In this document: positions 1 to 9,171 of the stretch, in pieces
Position numbering within the stretch: position 1 is the first letter of the stretch
How the letters are laid out: each line of letters starts with the position of its first letter
NCBI RefSeq assembly: GCF_014229645.1
Contig: NZ_JAATOD010000003.1
Location: 265,420 to 329,419 of the forward strand
Origin: Listeria swaminathanii
GTDB taxonomy: Bacteria > Bacillota > Bacilli > Lactobacillales > Listeriaceae
Length of the DNA stretch: 64,000 nucleotides
Direction of reading: 5' to 3'
Made by a program: the position numbers and the translations under genes
Notes under the pieces: generated by a model
Told to the model about the DNA's origin: nothing
Database searches by the model: none
The model's input: only the letters and a program-made list of their open reading frames with translations

Positions 1-1
1 A

Positions 2-418
2 AGCCGCAGTGTGCTACTTAAAGAATACGGGATGAATGATGTTATTTATGCCATCGTTACCTATGAAAATGGCGCAATCGCTTGCCTTGAAGCGTGCTGG
101 GTTCTTCCAGAAAACTCGCCAACCATCATTGATGACAAGCTAGAATTAGTCGGAACAAAAGGCGTGGCATATGTAGACTCTTGTGACCACGGTGTTCGTT
201 TTGTTAGTGAAAAAGGGGTTTCCTATCCTGACTCAAGACACTGGTACTACACAAATGGAGAAGTGTCCGGAGATTTGGCAGAAGAAGTTATGGCTTTTAT
301 TAATAACGTTGCGAATAACACAAAATCGATTATCACACCAAAAGAAGCGTATGATTCCTTGCGCGTAGTAGATGCCATTGAACGTTCGATTGCGGAAGGA
401 AAAGAAGTATCACTATAA
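2..418 (+). CDS. Gfo/Idh/MocA-type oxidoreductase, C-terminal part
   Basis: The reading frame is open to the left edge of the window, so the N-terminal Rossmann domain lies outside. The visible 138 codons hold the alpha/beta C-terminal substrate domain typical of sugar or inositol dehydrogenases: a stretch reading as beta strands (IVTYENGAIACLEACWVLP), a GTKG turn, and a final helix with KEAYDSLRVVDAIERS, which is the usual end of this family. It probably oxidises a sugar or polyol at the expense of NAD(P) in the cytoplasm. It is followed after 33 bp by a mannitol-type PTS permease, so it most likely handles the sugar (or its phosphate) imported by that system. The substrate cannot be told from sequence. 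Confidence 0.8.
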   Translation, partial: SRSVLLKEYGMNDVIYAIVTYENGAIACLEACWVLPENSPTIIDDKLELVGTKGVAYVDSCDHGVRFVSEKGVSYPDSRHWYYTNGEVSGDLAEEVMAFINNVANNTKSIITPKEAYDSLRVVDAIERSIAEGKEVSL

Positions 419-451
419 AATAGCGCCACACATATGATTGGAGGGGGAATT

Positions 452-1858
452 ATGTCTATTCGGGTACATGTACAAAAGTTTGGGAGTAAGCTAAGTGGTA
501 TGGTCATTCCGAATTTAGGGGCTTTTATGGCTTGGGGTATTTTGACGGCAATTGGGGTAGCGACAGGCTCTGAGATGTTAAAAGGGTTTATCGCACCAAT
601 GCTAAATTACTTGTTACCACTTCTGATTGCTTTTGCTGGAGGTCGAGCGGTTCACGGTTACCGAGGCGGAGTTATTGGTACTGTTGCAACAATGGGGGCA
701 ATTATTAGTTCGGATATAACCATGTTTATCGGCGCAATGATAATGGGTCCGCTCGCTGCTTGGCTACTCAAAAAATTTGACGAACGAATTGATGGAAAAA
801 TACCAGCTGGATTTGAACTATTAGTTAATAACTTTTCGATTGGGATTATCGGAGCAGGCCTTGCACTATTTTCTTACGTTGCAATTGCTCCTATGGTTGA
901 AACGGTAACAAAAGTGTTAGCAAGCGGCGTGGATGTGTTAATTAATAACCATTTGCTTCCACTAACGGCCTTAATTATTGAGCCAGCCAAAGTGCTATTC
1001 CTAAACAATGCGATTGGTCAAGGTATTCTTAGTCCACTAGCCACCTTGCAACTCGCGGAAACAGGGAAGTCGGTGCTTTACTTACTAGAATCTAACCCCG
1101 GACCAGGTCTTGGAATTCTACTTGGTTATATGTTCTTTGGAAAAGGAAACTCCAAAGCATCTTCATATGGGGCAAGTGTTATTCACTTATTTGGTGGTAT
1201 TCATGAAATTTACTTCCCGTTCGTTTTAATGAATCCAATTCTAATTTTGCCGCTTATTCTTGGTGGTATGACAGGAACATTTATTTTAACAATGACAAAC
1301 GCGGGACTGGTTGGCGTAGCTTCTCCGGGTAGTATTATCACGATTATGATGATGGCAGCACCCGGTGACCATATTAAGATACTTATTGCAGTGCTATGTG
1401 CGGCGCTCGTTACGTTCATTACCGCCATTCCATTTATTAAACGCATGGGCAACAAAGACGCTGAATTACAAGACGCGGCGAAGAAAATGGAAAGTCTTAA
1501 AGGCAAAAAAAGCAGCATTTCCTCCGTTTTTGAATCTCCAGTAGATGATTTTAATTTTAAAAATGTTAAAAGAATCGCTTATGCGTGTGATGCGGGGCTT
1601 GGATCCAGTGCAATGGGCGCAACCGTACTACAGAAAAAAATCAAAAATGCTGGCTTAGACGATATTAAAGTGTTCCATATCGCCATCCATGAATTGCCAA
1701 CCGAATGTGATGTGGTCGTGACGCATAAATCCCTCATCGACCGAGCCAGAGAAAAACAGCCAGATGCGTATTATGTCGAAATAACGGATTACCTCGGCGC
1801 ACCAGAATATCAAGAGCTGATAGATAAAATAGTTGCAGACCGAGAACAAAAGAATTAA
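452..1858 (+). CDS. PTS mannitol-type EIICB permease
   Basis: Membrane transporter of 468 residues that imports and phosphorylates a sugar alcohol or related sugar. Residues 1-340 form the hydrophobic IIC domain (NLGAFMAWGILTAIG, then several membrane segments and the conserved GGIHEIYFP stretch). After a Lys-rich linker comes the IIB domain with the phospho-acceptor Cys379 in YACDAGLGSSAMGA, as in MtlA. The ATG at 452 was chosen because GGAGGGGG lies just before it; an in-frame ATG at 434 has no good binding site. The EIIA domain is missing here and is supplied by the separate gene at 2590. True substrate is unknown; the ROK kinase and oxidoreductase neighbours argue against plain mannitol. 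Confidence 0.88.
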   Translation: MSIRVHVQKFGSKLSGMVIPNLGAFMAWGILTAIGVATGSEMLKGFIAPMLNYLLPLLIAFAGGRAVHGYRGGVIGTVATMGAIISSDITMFIGAMIMGPLAAWLLKKFDERIDGKIPAGFELLVNNFSIGIIGAGLALFSYVAIAPMVETVTKVLASGVDVLINNHLLPLTALIIEPAKVLFLNNAIGQGILSPLATLQLAETGKSVLYLLESNPGPGLGILLGYMFFGKGNSKASSYGASVIHLFGGIHEIYFPFVLMNPILILPLILGGMTGTFILTMTNAGLVGVASPGSIITIMMMAAPGDHIKILIAVLCAALVTFITAIPFIKRMGNKDAELQDAAKKMESLKGKKSSISSVFESPVDDFNFKNVKRIAYACDAGLGSSAMGATVLQKKIKNAGLDDIKVFHIAIHELPTECDVVVTHKSLIDRAREKQPDAYYVEITDYLGAPEYQELIDKIVADREQKN

Positions 1859-1920
1859 CTTATTTGTAAGCGCTTCTTTTTAGGGGCGCTTTGAATAGTA
1901 AAGTGGGTAGGAGGAAAATG

Positions 1921-2577
1921 ATGTTAAAAGCGATTGTGATGGATTTTGACGGAATTGTTATTGATACAGAGGTAGTTTGGTATGAAATTTTTCAAGATTG
2001 GTTTAAGACAAAGCAACATTACGACCTTTCTATCGAGGAGTTTTTGCAGTGTGTTGGGTCTAACGTGGACGATTTATTTCGCGAATTAAACGAGACGCGG
2101 CAAATGGATATTAATCGGCAAGTGTTCGAAGCAGAAACACAAGCAACTTTTATTGAAAAGAGTCAGTTTTTACCTGCCAAAGAAGGCGTTGCAAGTTTTA
2201 TTCGTGACTTAAAAGAGCGAGGATTAAAGTTAGCGCTCGCGACGTCATCGAAGCGACCAAAACCGCTCTATCATTTGGAACGACTAGGATTGCTTGAATA
2301 TTTTGATGCAATTATTACAGCAGAGGATGTTACGCGAATTAAACCGGAACCAGATTTATTTTTAGAAGCTTTGCGGACGCTTGATGTTAAGGCCGAGGAG
2401 GCGCTTATTGTGGAAGACTCGCGCAATGGACTTTTGGCGGGGAATAGGGCCGGTGTAAATGTTCTGGTCATTCCGAATGAGGTGACGAAATATAGTGATT
2501 TAACGCCAAGCTATATGGAGCGAGAGTCGTTAGCTAAGGTAGACTTAGCTGAAATAATAGCCGAATATAACAAATAA
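1921..2577 (+). CDS. HAD-superfamily phosphatase / beta-phosphoglucomutase-like
   Basis: A 218-residue haloacid-dehalogenase-type protein. Motif I is MDFDGIVIDTE (Asp8 nucleophile, Asp10), motif II the ATSSKRP segment, and motif III with the acidic pair is KPEPDLFL followed by VEDSRNGLLAG. The alpha-helical cap between residues 15 and 80 is of the beta-phosphoglucomutase/sugar-phosphatase type. It sits between EIICB and EIIA of a PTS operon, so it probably dephosphorylates or isomerises the imported sugar phosphate. ATG 1921 fits the GGAGG at 1910-1914 better than ATG 1918 or the far upstream TTG 1891. Confidence 0.85.
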   Translation: MLKAIVMDFDGIVIDTEVVWYEIFQDWFKTKQHYDLSIEEFLQCVGSNVDDLFRELNETRQMDINRQVFEAETQATFIEKSQFLPAKEGVASFIRDLKERGLKLALATSSKRPKPLYHLERLGLLEYFDAIITAEDVTRIKPEPDLFLEALRTLDVKAEEALIVEDSRNGLLAGNRAGVNVLVIPNEVTKYSDLTPSYMERESLAKVDLAEIIAEYNK

Positions 2578-2589
2578 GGAGGCGCTAAA

Positions 2590-3036
2590 ATGTTATTAGA
2601 TCAAGTTACTTTAGAAGATATTGAGATAAATTTACAAGCAAAAGATTGGCGGGAAGCAATCCAAACAGCCGCAAGACCGCTACTAGAACGAGGCGCAATC
2701 AAAAAAAGTTATATCGACGGAATGATTCAAAGCGTAGAAAATAATGGACCATATATAGTGATTGCGAAACATATCGCGCTAGCGCACACACGACCAGAGT
2801 TTGGCGTCATCCACGGCGGTTTAACATTTGCGACACTTGCTGATGGCGTGGCTTTTGGCAGTGAAATGTTTGACCCAGTGAAACTGATTATTACACTGGC
2901 GGCAACGGACGCAGAAAGCCATTTAGATGTGCTGTCAGAGCTTGCTGAAGTACTAATGGATGAGGAGAAGGTAGCCCGTTTAATCACAGCAAACTCAAAC
3001 CAGGCATTTTATGATGAATTAACAAAAGAAGGATAA
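2590..3036 (+). CDS. PTS EIIA component (mannitol/fructose type)
   Basis: Soluble 148-residue EIIA that passes phosphate from HPr to the EIICB encoded two genes upstream. The fold is the PTS_EIIA_2 type; His66 in HIALAHTRPEFGV is the expected phosphorylated residue, with His61 nearby. It follows the HAD gene by 12 bp and is clearly in the same operon. AAGGAGGCGC precedes the ATG. Having EIIA as a separate gene is common for Listeria mannitol-type systems. Confidence 0.88.
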   Translation: MLLDQVTLEDIEINLQAKDWREAIQTAARPLLERGAIKKSYIDGMIQSVENNGPYIVIAKHIALAHTRPEFGVIHGGLTFATLADGVAFGSEMFDPVKLIITLAATDAESHLDVLSELAEVLMDEEKVARLITANSNQAFYDELTKEG

Positions 3037-3060
3037 TAATTTCACTAAAGAGGTGAAGAA

Positions 3061-3966
3061 ATGGAAAATTATCTTTGTGTCGACATTGGTGGAACGAGTA
3101 TCAAATATGCCAAATTTAACCGGGAAGGCGCGCGGCTAGGTGCGATTAAGTCTTGTCAGACCCCTGTGAGCGACGGAGCGAATCAAATCATGCCCGCGCT
3201 TATTCGGATTGTCGAACAGGGAAAAACGGGTGTGGCGGGCGTCTGTGTTGCTTCAGCGGGTGTTGTTCATCCTGAAAAAGGTAATATTATTTATGCTGGT
3301 TATACGATTCCCGGATACACTGGAACGGAAATTAAAGCAGAAATAGAGCACCGTTTCGACCTTCCATGCGCAGTGGAAAACGACGTGAATGCGGCCTGTC
3401 TTGGCGAGTCATGGCTAGGCGGAGCACGGGGGCGTGGAAGCGTGCTCTGTTTGACAATCGGGACAGGTATCGGCGGAGCAATGTTGATAAATGATAAATT
3501 AATAAACGGCTATTCTTTTACCGCGTGCGAAGTCGGTTATATGCAGCTTTCACAAGGGAAATTTCAAGATGTCGCTTCAACAAAAACATTGATTAAACAA
3601 GTAGCCTCGCGAAAAAATATCGATGCAAATGCTCTAAACGGACGACAAGTAATGGAATGGGCCTATGGCGACGATGCAGCTGTACTGGCGGAAATAGAGC
3701 AATGGATTGAGAATTTAGTAGAAGGTGTAGTAAACTTAATCTATATTTTCAACCCAGAAGTGATTGTGCTCGGTGGGGGCTTAATGGAAGAAGAGGCGTT
3801 CTTTAAACCTCGGCTCGAAGCGGCTATTTCAGCCAAATTAATCTCACCGATGTTCGATACAGCAGATCTTACTTTCGCAAAGCTGGGAAATGAAGCAGGG
3901 ATGATTGGCGCGCTCTATCATTTCTTAAACCAGAAAGAGGCCAAAAAAGATGACGATTTTAAGTGA
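3061..3966 (+). CDS. ROK-family sugar kinase
   Basis: A 301-residue protein with the N-terminal ATP-binding motif VDIGGTSIKYAKF and the second phosphate motif LTIGTGIGGAMLI, then VIVLGGGLM near the end; this is the ROK (repressor, ORF, kinase) family without a DNA-binding domain. The family zinc motif CxCGxxGC is missing: the usual GH of the EIGH element is replaced in ACEVGYMQL, so zinc binding is probably lost. Role: phosphorylation of a free sugar released in the pathway of this operon. The 3' end overlaps the next gene by 17 bp, pointing to translational coupling with the RpiR regulator. Confidence 0.85.
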   Translation: MENYLCVDIGGTSIKYAKFNREGARLGAIKSCQTPVSDGANQIMPALIRIVEQGKTGVAGVCVASAGVVHPEKGNIIYAGYTIPGYTGTEIKAEIEHRFDLPCAVENDVNAACLGESWLGGARGRGSVLCLTIGTGIGGAMLINDKLINGYSFTACEVGYMQLSQGKFQDVASTKTLIKQVASRKNIDANALNGRQVMEWAYGDDAAVLAEIEQWIENLVEGVVNLIYIFNPEVIVLGGGLMEEEAFFKPRLEAAISAKLISPMFDTADLTFAKLGNEAGMIGALYHFLNQKEAKKDDDFK

Positions 3967-4756
3967 AATTCAACAAAATTACAATCGATTACCAAATAAA
4001 GAAAAGCAAATTGCGAAATATATTTTAGAAAAAAGTGATGAACTCAAGAACATTAATATTAAAGAGCTAGCTGAAGAAACCGGCACGTCCATTTCGACGA
4101 TAACGAGATTTTGCCGCCACGTTCGCTGTGATAGTTTTGTTGATTTGAAAATGCGGGTAAATACAGCAGCAACAATGGTCCCTTCGCTTGGTTATGATGA
4201 CCTTTTTGAGGAGGTTTATTCGTTTTACCATAAAGTGATTGATAACACGGTGAAGCTAATCGAGCCAGCGAAAATTCGTGAAGTGGTGCAATATATTCAA
4301 GCAGCGAAACGGGTCTATATTTGCGGCGTCGGAAGCTCGGGGCTCACTGCTGTTGAGATGTCACAGCGCCTGATTCGGATGGGGCTTAACGTTATCAGTG
4401 TCAACGATCCGCACATGATGATTATCACCAGTTCAATCACAACAAAAGAAGATTTTGTAATAGGTATTTCCAACTCAGGCAACACCCCAGAGCTAGTCAC
4501 AGCACTAAAAAATGCCAAGAAAAACAAAAGTAAAGTGGCGACATTTACCAGCTTTGAAAATAGTGAAATGACTGAAATCAGCGACGTGACCATCCCGGTT
4601 TACAATACTTTATTCGTGAGTAAAAGATATTTCGCCAATAGCCAGTTTTCGATTATGTATGTGATGGATATTATTTCCATGATGCTACTGCAAAATGAGT
4701 CTTACCGGGAAAATATGGAAAAAACCATCAATACAGTCACCGATGAATTTCATTAA
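3950..4756 (+). CDS. MurR/RpiR-family transcriptional regulator
   Basis: A 268-residue regulator: N-terminal HTH_6 domain (ELAEETGTSISTITRFCR, about residues 40-60) and a C-terminal SIS sugar-phosphate binding domain starting at VYICGVGSSGLTAVE with the second loop VIGISNSGNTPE. RpiR proteins respond to phosphosugars and usually control the neighbouring operon. It is the last gene of the first PTS operon, overlapping the ROK gene, and a rho-independent terminator follows. Activator or repressor status cannot be told. Confidence 0.9.
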   Translation: MTILSEIQQNYNRLPNKEKQIAKYILEKSDELKNINIKELAEETGTSISTITRFCRHVRCDSFVDLKMRVNTAATMVPSLGYDDLFEEVYSFYHKVIDNTVKLIEPAKIREVVQYIQAAKRVYICGVGSSGLTAVEMSQRLIRMGLNVISVNDPHMMIITSSITTKEDFVIGISNSGNTPELVTALKNAKKNKSKVATFTSFENSEMTEISDVTIPVYNTLFVSKRYFANSQFSIMYVMDIISMMLLQNESYRENMEKTINTVTDEFH

Positions 4757-4767
4757 GATACATTAGA

Positions 4768-4813
4768 AAAATAGATGGAACTGTGGAATTTTCGCAGCTC
4801 GATCTATTTTTTT
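4768..4813 (+). terminator. Rho-independent terminator after rpiR
   Basis: AAATAGATGGAACTG pairs with CAGCTCGATCTATTT (two non-perfect pairs) and is followed by a T run. It closes the first operon and separates it from noc. Confidence 0.8.
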
Positions 4814-4935
4814 CGAATTTAAACTGTAGAATAAGCGTGTTTTTCTGTGACATTTCTGCTAAAATAGTTTAAGAGACTTGCGGATAATAGCCTATAGTAA
4901 GAACCCCCAAGATTTTCCGGAAAGGAAGGACCCAG

Positions 4936-5808
4936 ATGCCTTTTTCACGTTTATTTGGAAAAAAAGATAAGAATCAAGTAGATGATATCGATAATGATAA
5001 TAAAGTAGCAGAAGAAGAGGTACAGCGCGTACAAGAACTTCCTACAGATAAAATTTTCCCGAACCAATTCCAACCACGGACAGTATTTGATCAAGATAAG
5101 ATTGATGAGCTTGCTCGAACTATCCGAATTCACGGTGTTATTCAGCCGATTGTGGTTAGAGAAATGGAACCGGATTATTATGAAATCATTGCGGGAGAGC
5201 GCCGTTTTCGTGCCGTGCTTTCTTTAGAATTGGAAAAAATCCCAGCAATTATTCAAAATTTAGATGATGAAGAGGTAGCTGCGATTGCGTTAATTGAAAA
5301 CTTACAACGTGAGGAATTAACACCAATTGAGGAAGCGAAAGCATATCGAAGCTTGCTAGACATGCAAGACGTGACACAAGAAGCACTTGCGCAGCGTGTC
5401 GGCAAAAGCCAGTCTGCCATCGCAAACAAAATGCGTCTTCTAAAACTACCAGAAACGATTCAAGAAGCCGTGCTCAACAAAAAAATTTCAGAGCGCCATG
5501 CTCGTTCATTACTAGCTTTAGAAACGGAAGCGCAACAAGTGGCACTTTTAGCTGAAATAGAAGAGAATAACTGGAACGTCAAACAAACTGAAGCAAGAAT
5601 TCAAGAACTTTTAGGCGTAAAAAAACCAGAAGCAATGAAAAAGCCAAAACCAAAACGCCAAGCTATTAGTCGTGACGTGCGCATCGCTATGAACACGATT
5701 AAACAGTCGGTGACAATGGTTAAAGATAACGGAATGGACCTAGATTTCACCGAAGTAGAAACAGACGATTTTTATCAAATTACCATTCAAATTCCTAAAA
5801 AGAAGTAA
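4936..5808 (+). CDS. noc: Nucleoid occlusion protein Noc (ParB-like)
   Basis: A 290-residue CTP-switch/ParB-family DNA-binding protein. The N-terminus [12 protein letters not shown] looks like the short amphipathic membrane-targeting helix of Noc. The ParB box [20 protein letters not shown] lies near residue 90, and the [23 protein letters not shown] near residue 150. The upstream neighbourhood of parA-parB matches the B. subtilis noc-soj-spo0J cluster. It differs from the true ParB at 8014, which has the [10 protein letters not shown]-terminus. Noc binds the palindrome ATTTCCCGGGAAAT; two such sites occur in this window (20396 and 32644). GGAAAGGAAGGA precedes the ATG. Confidence 0.9.
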   Translation: MPFSRLFGKKDKNQVDDIDNDNKVAEEEVQRVQELPTDKIFPNQFQPRTVFDQDKIDELARTIRIHGVIQPIVVREMEPDYYEIIAGERRFRAVLSLELEKIPAIIQNLDDEEVAAIALIENLQREELTPIEEAKAYRSLLDMQDVTQEALAQRVGKSQSAIANKMRLLKLPETIQEAVLNKKISERHARSLLALETEAQQVALLAEIEENNWNVKQTEARIQELLGVKKPEAMKKPKPKRQAISRDVRIAMNTIKQSVTMVKDNGMDLDFTEVETDDFYQITIQIPKKK

Positions 5809-5820
5809 AGAGGTGTAACA

Positions 5821-6120
5821 GTGAGGTTTTTGAAGATAATTGGCCATGCAATTGGTGTCATTAGTTGTTTGATGGTACTTCCATCTTTCGTAATAGCGAT
5901 TACAAGTGCAGTTTTAAGCTTTAATCCACTATATATTACCTACTTTTTCACCAGTCCTTATGCCCGAGCAGTTGCCGTAGCAGAAGAGTCCGGTTGGGGA
6001 AGTGGCTTTAATATTTTATTAGTTAATTACGGGGCATATCTCGTCGCATTTGGCTATACTTTCTTTGCGATAGTGAAGATTTACAGTTGGTACCAAATCG
6101 CTAAAGAAGTAAAAAAATAG
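5821..6120 (+). CDS. Small membrane protein, unrecognised family
   Basis: A 99-residue protein beginning with GTG; GAGGTG lies 7 bp upstream. It has two hydrophobic segments (IGHAIGVISCLMVLPSFVIA and an IL..YGAYLVAFGYTFFAIV stretch) joined by a polar loop, and a basic end. It lies 12 bp after noc and is probably co-transcribed with it; a terminator follows. No family was recognised. Confidence 0.75.
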   Translation: MRFLKIIGHAIGVISCLMVLPSFVIAITSAVLSFNPLYITYFFTSPYARAVAVAEESGWGSGFNILLVNYGAYLVAFGYTFFAIVKIYSWYQIAKEVKK

Positions 6121-6125
6121 TTACG

Positions 6126-6157
6126 AAACCCTGCTAAATGAAGCGGGGTTTTTATTT
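6126..6157 (+). terminator. Rho-independent terminator of noc operon
   Basis: AAACCCTGCT / AGCGGGGTTT stem with loop AAATGA, followed by TTTATTTTT. Confidence 0.85.
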
Positions 6158-6314
6158 TTGGGCGGAAAAACAACTCAAATTGAGTGACATAGTTTTATTT
6201 CTTAAAAATTAGAGAAAATAAGTGCAATTTTGAACAGAAAAAAGTACAATAGAATTAGGTAAAGTTGTAAAGGAGGGAGTGATTCACTCAACTCTGGGTG
6301 GAATCACGAAACGA

Positions 6315-7037
6315 ATGGCAAAAATCATTTTTGTGAAAGACGAACAAAATGAGTTCCAAGCGTATGATTTCTTACAAAATTTAATTGTGGAAGAACCACT
6401 CATGGCCACTTTAGTATTCCAAGGCCTACTACAATTAGAAACAGCAGAAACAAGAAAACTTAGTACTGGGAAGCAAATTCTCCCCGATGTGCATTTGATC
6501 ATCGGTAAAAGTCAAGCTTATTCACTGCAAACCACTCGTATAGAAACAACTGTAGACCAACCAATTCAAGAGATGAAAGCACATTTTAAAGATAAAAATT
6601 GTCGTTTAATTTACTTCACTGCATTTAGTGGAGATGAAACATATTATTGCTTCGTTAAAGGCTATTTTAAAGATAAAAATCCATTTACAGATCAAATGGG
6701 CTCTTATCGCGAGGAAGTGAAACGCGTATTCCTGCGCCGTATTGAAGCCGAAACAAGCATTGGCAACTCAGATTACCAATTTGAAACACTAAAAAATAAA
6801 GCATTAGAAAATGAAGGGATTGCCCATTACTTAGATAGTTTTTCAGCAAGTCTTGGTAAATATATTTTTGCTAAACGAATGGAGAAAAAATGGTCGCAAT
6901 TAGATTTAGCACTTAAATCTGATTTATCTCCTGTTATTATTGGTCGTTTAGAAGCTGGAGATCCAGATTTAACTCTTAGAATGTATCAGAAAGTCTGCAC
7001 AGTTCTAGGCGTTAAGGCAACATTTTCAGTAGATTGA
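6315..7037 (+). CDS. HigB-like plus XRE/HigA-like fusion protein
   Basis: A 240-residue protein. The C-terminal 60 residues form a Cro/C1-type helix-turn-helix (RMEKKWSQLDLALKSDLSPV, then IIGRLEAGDPDLTL). The first 150 residues have a pattern resembling a Gp49/HigB-type RelE-fold domain (FLQNL near the start, then CRLIYFTAFSGDETYYCFVK and an EEVKRVFLRRIEAE helix). This would be a fused toxin-antitoxin-like architecture, probably acting now as a regulator; this is inference from pattern. Start: ATG 6315 (MAKIIFVKDE) is chosen on protein grounds, but its binding site is weak; a GTG at 6279 sits only 2 bp behind AGGAGGG. Lies alone between noc and parA. Confidence 0.7.
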   Translation: MAKIIFVKDEQNEFQAYDFLQNLIVEEPLMATLVFQGLLQLETAETRKLSTGKQILPDVHLIIGKSQAYSLQTTRIETTVDQPIQEMKAHFKDKNCRLIYFTAFSGDETYYCFVKGYFKDKNPFTDQMGSYREEVKRVFLRRIEAETSIGNSDYQFETLKNKALENEGIAHYLDSFSASLGKYIFAKRMEKKWSQLDLALKSDLSPVIIGRLEAGDPDLTLRMYQKVCTVLGVKATFSVD

Positions 7038-7043
7038 AGATAG

Positions 7044-7076
7044 AAAAGTAATCAGCTTAGGTTGGTTGCTTTTTTA
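7044..7076 (+). terminator. Probable terminator before parA
   Basis: AAAAGTAATCA pairs with TGGTTGCTTTT (G-U pairs included), followed by a T run. Directly followed by a parS site. Confidence 0.55.
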
Positions 7077-7084
7077 TTTTAAAA

Positions 7085-7100
7085 TGTTTCACGTGAAACA
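7085..7100. promoter_or_regulatory. parS site 1
   Basis: TGTTTCACGTGAAACA, a perfect 16-bp palindrome identical to the firmicute ParB/Spo0J binding site. Located between the HTH gene and parA. Confidence 0.95.
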
Positions 7101-7259
7101 TTTCTAGTTTTCAAAACATTATTTTCATCATTTTTCGGCTTTCAAAACACGAATTTCAATTTATTTTTACTTTTTGTAAGACTAAATGAAAATCTTTTGG
7201 TAGAATAGAAGATAAAAGAACCGGAATTCTCGGTACAAAATAAGGGTTGGTGAAAAAGA

Positions 7260-8021
7260 TTGAGCAAAGTGATTGCACTAGCAAACCAAAAAGGTGGGGT
7301 TGGTAAAACGACATCATCCGTTAATTTAAGCTCTAGCCTAGCTTTTTTAGGTAAAAAAGTATTACTAGTTGATATTGACCCTCAAGGAAATGCATCAAGT
7401 GGGGTTGGTGTTAATAAAGGTGAAATTGAACATTGTATTTATGATGTACTAGTTGACGATGTAGCCATTCAAGATGTGTTGCAAAAAACAGACTTAGATA
7501 ATCTAAATGTTATTCCAGCTACAATTCAACTTGCAGGTGCTGAAGTAGAGCTAGTTCCAGCTATCTCACGTGAAATTAGATTGAAAAAAGCAATCGACTC
7601 AATCCGTGATGATTATGACTATGTAATTATTGATTGTCCGCCATCACTTGGGCTTTTGACTTTAAATGCATTAACAGCAGCAGACTCGGTTTTAATTCCA
7701 GTCCAATGCGAATATTATGCGCTAGAAGGTCTAAGCCAGCTTTTAAACACAATCAGAATCGTTCAAAAACATCTTAATGAAGATTTACAAATTGAAGGTG
7801 TTTTACTAACAATGCTTGATGCTAGAACAAACTTAGGCATTCAAGTAATAGAAGAAGTGAAAAAGTATTTCCAAAACAAAGTGTTTAGTACTATCATTCC
7901 ACGTAACGTCCGCCTAAGCGAAGCACCAAGTCACGGAAAACCGATTTTGCTATATGATGCAAAATCGAAAGGTGCAGAAGTTTATTTAGAATTAGCAAAG
8001 GAAGTGGTTGAACATGGCTAA
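7260..8021 (+). CDS. parA: Chromosome partition ATPase ParA (Soj)
   Basis: A 253-residue deviant Walker-type ATPase: [15 protein letters not shown] near residue 11, [11 protein letters not shown] (Walker A-prime), and [16 protein letters not shown] (Walker B). It binds nucleoid DNA and interacts with ParB on parS; in Bacillus relatives Soj also controls DnaA. Start is TTG 7260 ([10 protein letters not shown]) with GGTG 8 bp upstream. The end overlaps parB by 8 bp. Flanked by parS sites at 7085 and 8667. Confidence 0.93.
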   Translation: MSKVIALANQKGGVGKTTSSVNLSSSLAFLGKKVLLVDIDPQGNASSGVGVNKGEIEHCIYDVLVDDVAIQDVLQKTDLDNLNVIPATIQLAGAEVELVPAISREIRLKKAIDSIRDDYDYVIIDCPPSLGLLTLNALTAADSVLIPVQCEYYALEGLSQLLNTIRIVQKHLNEDLQIEGVLLTMLDARTNLGIQVIEEVKKYFQNKVFSTIIPRNVRLSEAPSHGKPILLYDAKSKGAEVYLELAKEVVEHG

Positions 8022-8865
8022 AGGTCTAGGTAAAGGAATCAACGCACTATTTAATAATGTGGATGCAAACGAAGAAACAGTCCAAAATGTCGCGATAAAA
8101 GAAATTAAACCAAACCCATATCAACCACGTAAAATCTTTGATGCAAAAGCAATCAATGAATTACGTGACTCCATTAAAATCCATGGTGTTTTACAGCCAA
8201 TTATTTTAAGAAACACGGAAAAAGGATATGAAATTGTTGTTGGGGAACGTAGATACCGCGCAGCAAAAGAAGCAAAACTGAAAGAAATTCCAGCAGTTGT
8301 TCGTGATTTAACGGAAGAAGAAATGATGGAGCTTTCTGTGATCGAAAACTTACAACGTGAAGATTTATCTCCGTTAGAAGAAGCTGAATCATATCAGTTC
8401 CTTATGAAAAAATTAGGCTTAACACAAGCGAAATTAGCAGAACGAGTTGGTAAAAGCCGACCATACATCGCTAACTTTGTCCGCCTGTTGACTTTACCAG
8501 AAGAAGTGCAGGTAATGCTGCGTGATGGTTCATTATCAGCTGGACATGGCCGTGTATTGCTAGGATTGAAACTCAAGAAAAACATCATTCCAACTGCTAA
8601 AAAGGCTGTGGCACAAGGATTAACAGTTCGCCAATTAGAAGATGTTGTGAACAATCTAAACGAAAATGTTTCACGTGAAACAATTAAACCAGCTAGAGTT
8701 CCTATCTTTATCCGTGAAAGCGAAAGCCAATTACGTGATAAATTTGGTACGGCAGTTTCGATTAAACGTCGCGACAAAAAAGGTAAAATTGAAATTGAAT
8801 TTTTATCAGATGATGATTTAGATCGCATTTTAGAGATTTTAGATATTCAGTTTGATGATGAATAG
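8014..8865 (+). CDS. parB: Chromosome partition protein ParB (Spo0J)
   Basis: A 283-residue ParB CTPase: N-terminus [15 protein letters not shown], which contains the ParA-stimulating LG motif; C-box [19 protein letters not shown] near residue 75; [22 protein letters not shown] near residue 138; C-terminal dimerisation region ending [11 protein letters not shown] 8014 chosen over TTG 8008 on the conserved N-terminus and the AAGGAAG 10 bp upstream. It spreads from parS sites and loads SMC. A perfect parS lies inside the gene (8667), encoding the residues NVSRET. Confidence 0.95.
   Translation: MAKGLGKGINALFNNVDANEETVQNVAIKEIKPNPYQPRKIFDAKAINELRDSIKIHGVLQPIILRNTEKGYEIVVGERRYRAAKEAKLKEIPAVVRDLTEEEMMELSVIENLQREDLSPLEEAESYQFLMKKLGLTQAKLAERVGKSRPYIANFVRLLTLPEEVQVMLRDGSLSAGHGRVLLGLKLKKNIIPTAKKAVAQGLTVRQLEDVVNNLNENVSRETIKPARVPIFIRESESQLRDKFGTAVSIKRRDKKGKIEIEFLSDDDLDRILEILDIQFDDE
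8667..8682. promoter_or_regulatory. parS site 2, inside parB
   Basis: Perfect TGTTTCACGTGAAACA within the parB coding sequence, as is also found in B. subtilis spo0J. Confidence 0.95.
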
Positions 8866-8877
8866 GTTGTGATGTTT

Positions 8878-9075
8878 ATGGAAAAAAAGCATTTCGATTT
8901 GAATGATGTTGTAGAAATGAAAAAGCCTCATCCATGTGGTACCAATCGATTTAAGATTATCCGCATGGGTATGGATATTCGAATTAAGTGTGAAGGTTGT
9001 GGGCATAGCGTCATGATTCCACGCCGAGAATTCGAGCGAAAAGTGAAGAAGATTTTAGTTAAAGCAGAACAAGAA
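8878..9075 (+). CDS. DUF951 family small protein (YyzM-like)
   Basis: About 65 residues, dominated by the conserved block VEMKKPHPCGTNRFKIIRMG followed by IKCEGCGHSVMIPRREFERK. The two Cys of CEGCG plus the Cys of HPCG suggest a small metal-binding fold. It follows parB by 12 bp and shares its operon, as its homologue does in Bacillus. GTG 8869 and ATG 8872 are alternative starts; ATG 8878 gives the usual N-terminus MEKKHFDLNDVV. Function unknown. The stop codon ends at 9078 (TAA 9076-9078). Confidence 0.88.
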
Positions 9076-9077
9076 TA

Positions 9078-9114
9078 AAGAACAGGCGATTAATTAGTCG
9101 CCTGTTCTTTTTTT
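9078..9114 (+). terminator. Rho-independent terminator of parAB operon
   Basis: AAGAACAGGCGA / TCGCCTGTTCTT perfect 12-bp stem with 8-base loop, then a T run. Confidence 0.92.
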
Positions 9115-9127
9115 ATAAGCCTTTTAG

Positions 9128-9156
9128 TTGAAGTTTAGCTGTCCCTTCTTTAAAAT
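9128..9156 (+). promoter_or_regulatory. Predicted kat promoter
   Basis: TTGAAG, 17 bp, TAAAAT. Start of transcription would fall near 9163, placing the PerR-like box just downstream, where bound repressor would block elongation or open complex. Confidence 0.55.
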
Positions 9157-9171
9157 ATAAATAGTATCATT

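Noticed and set aside
1866..1879. cre-like TGTAAGCGCTTCTT before the HAD gene
   Set aside because: The right half lacks the conserved CA, and it lies inside an operon, not at a promoter. It could equally be part of a small hairpin.
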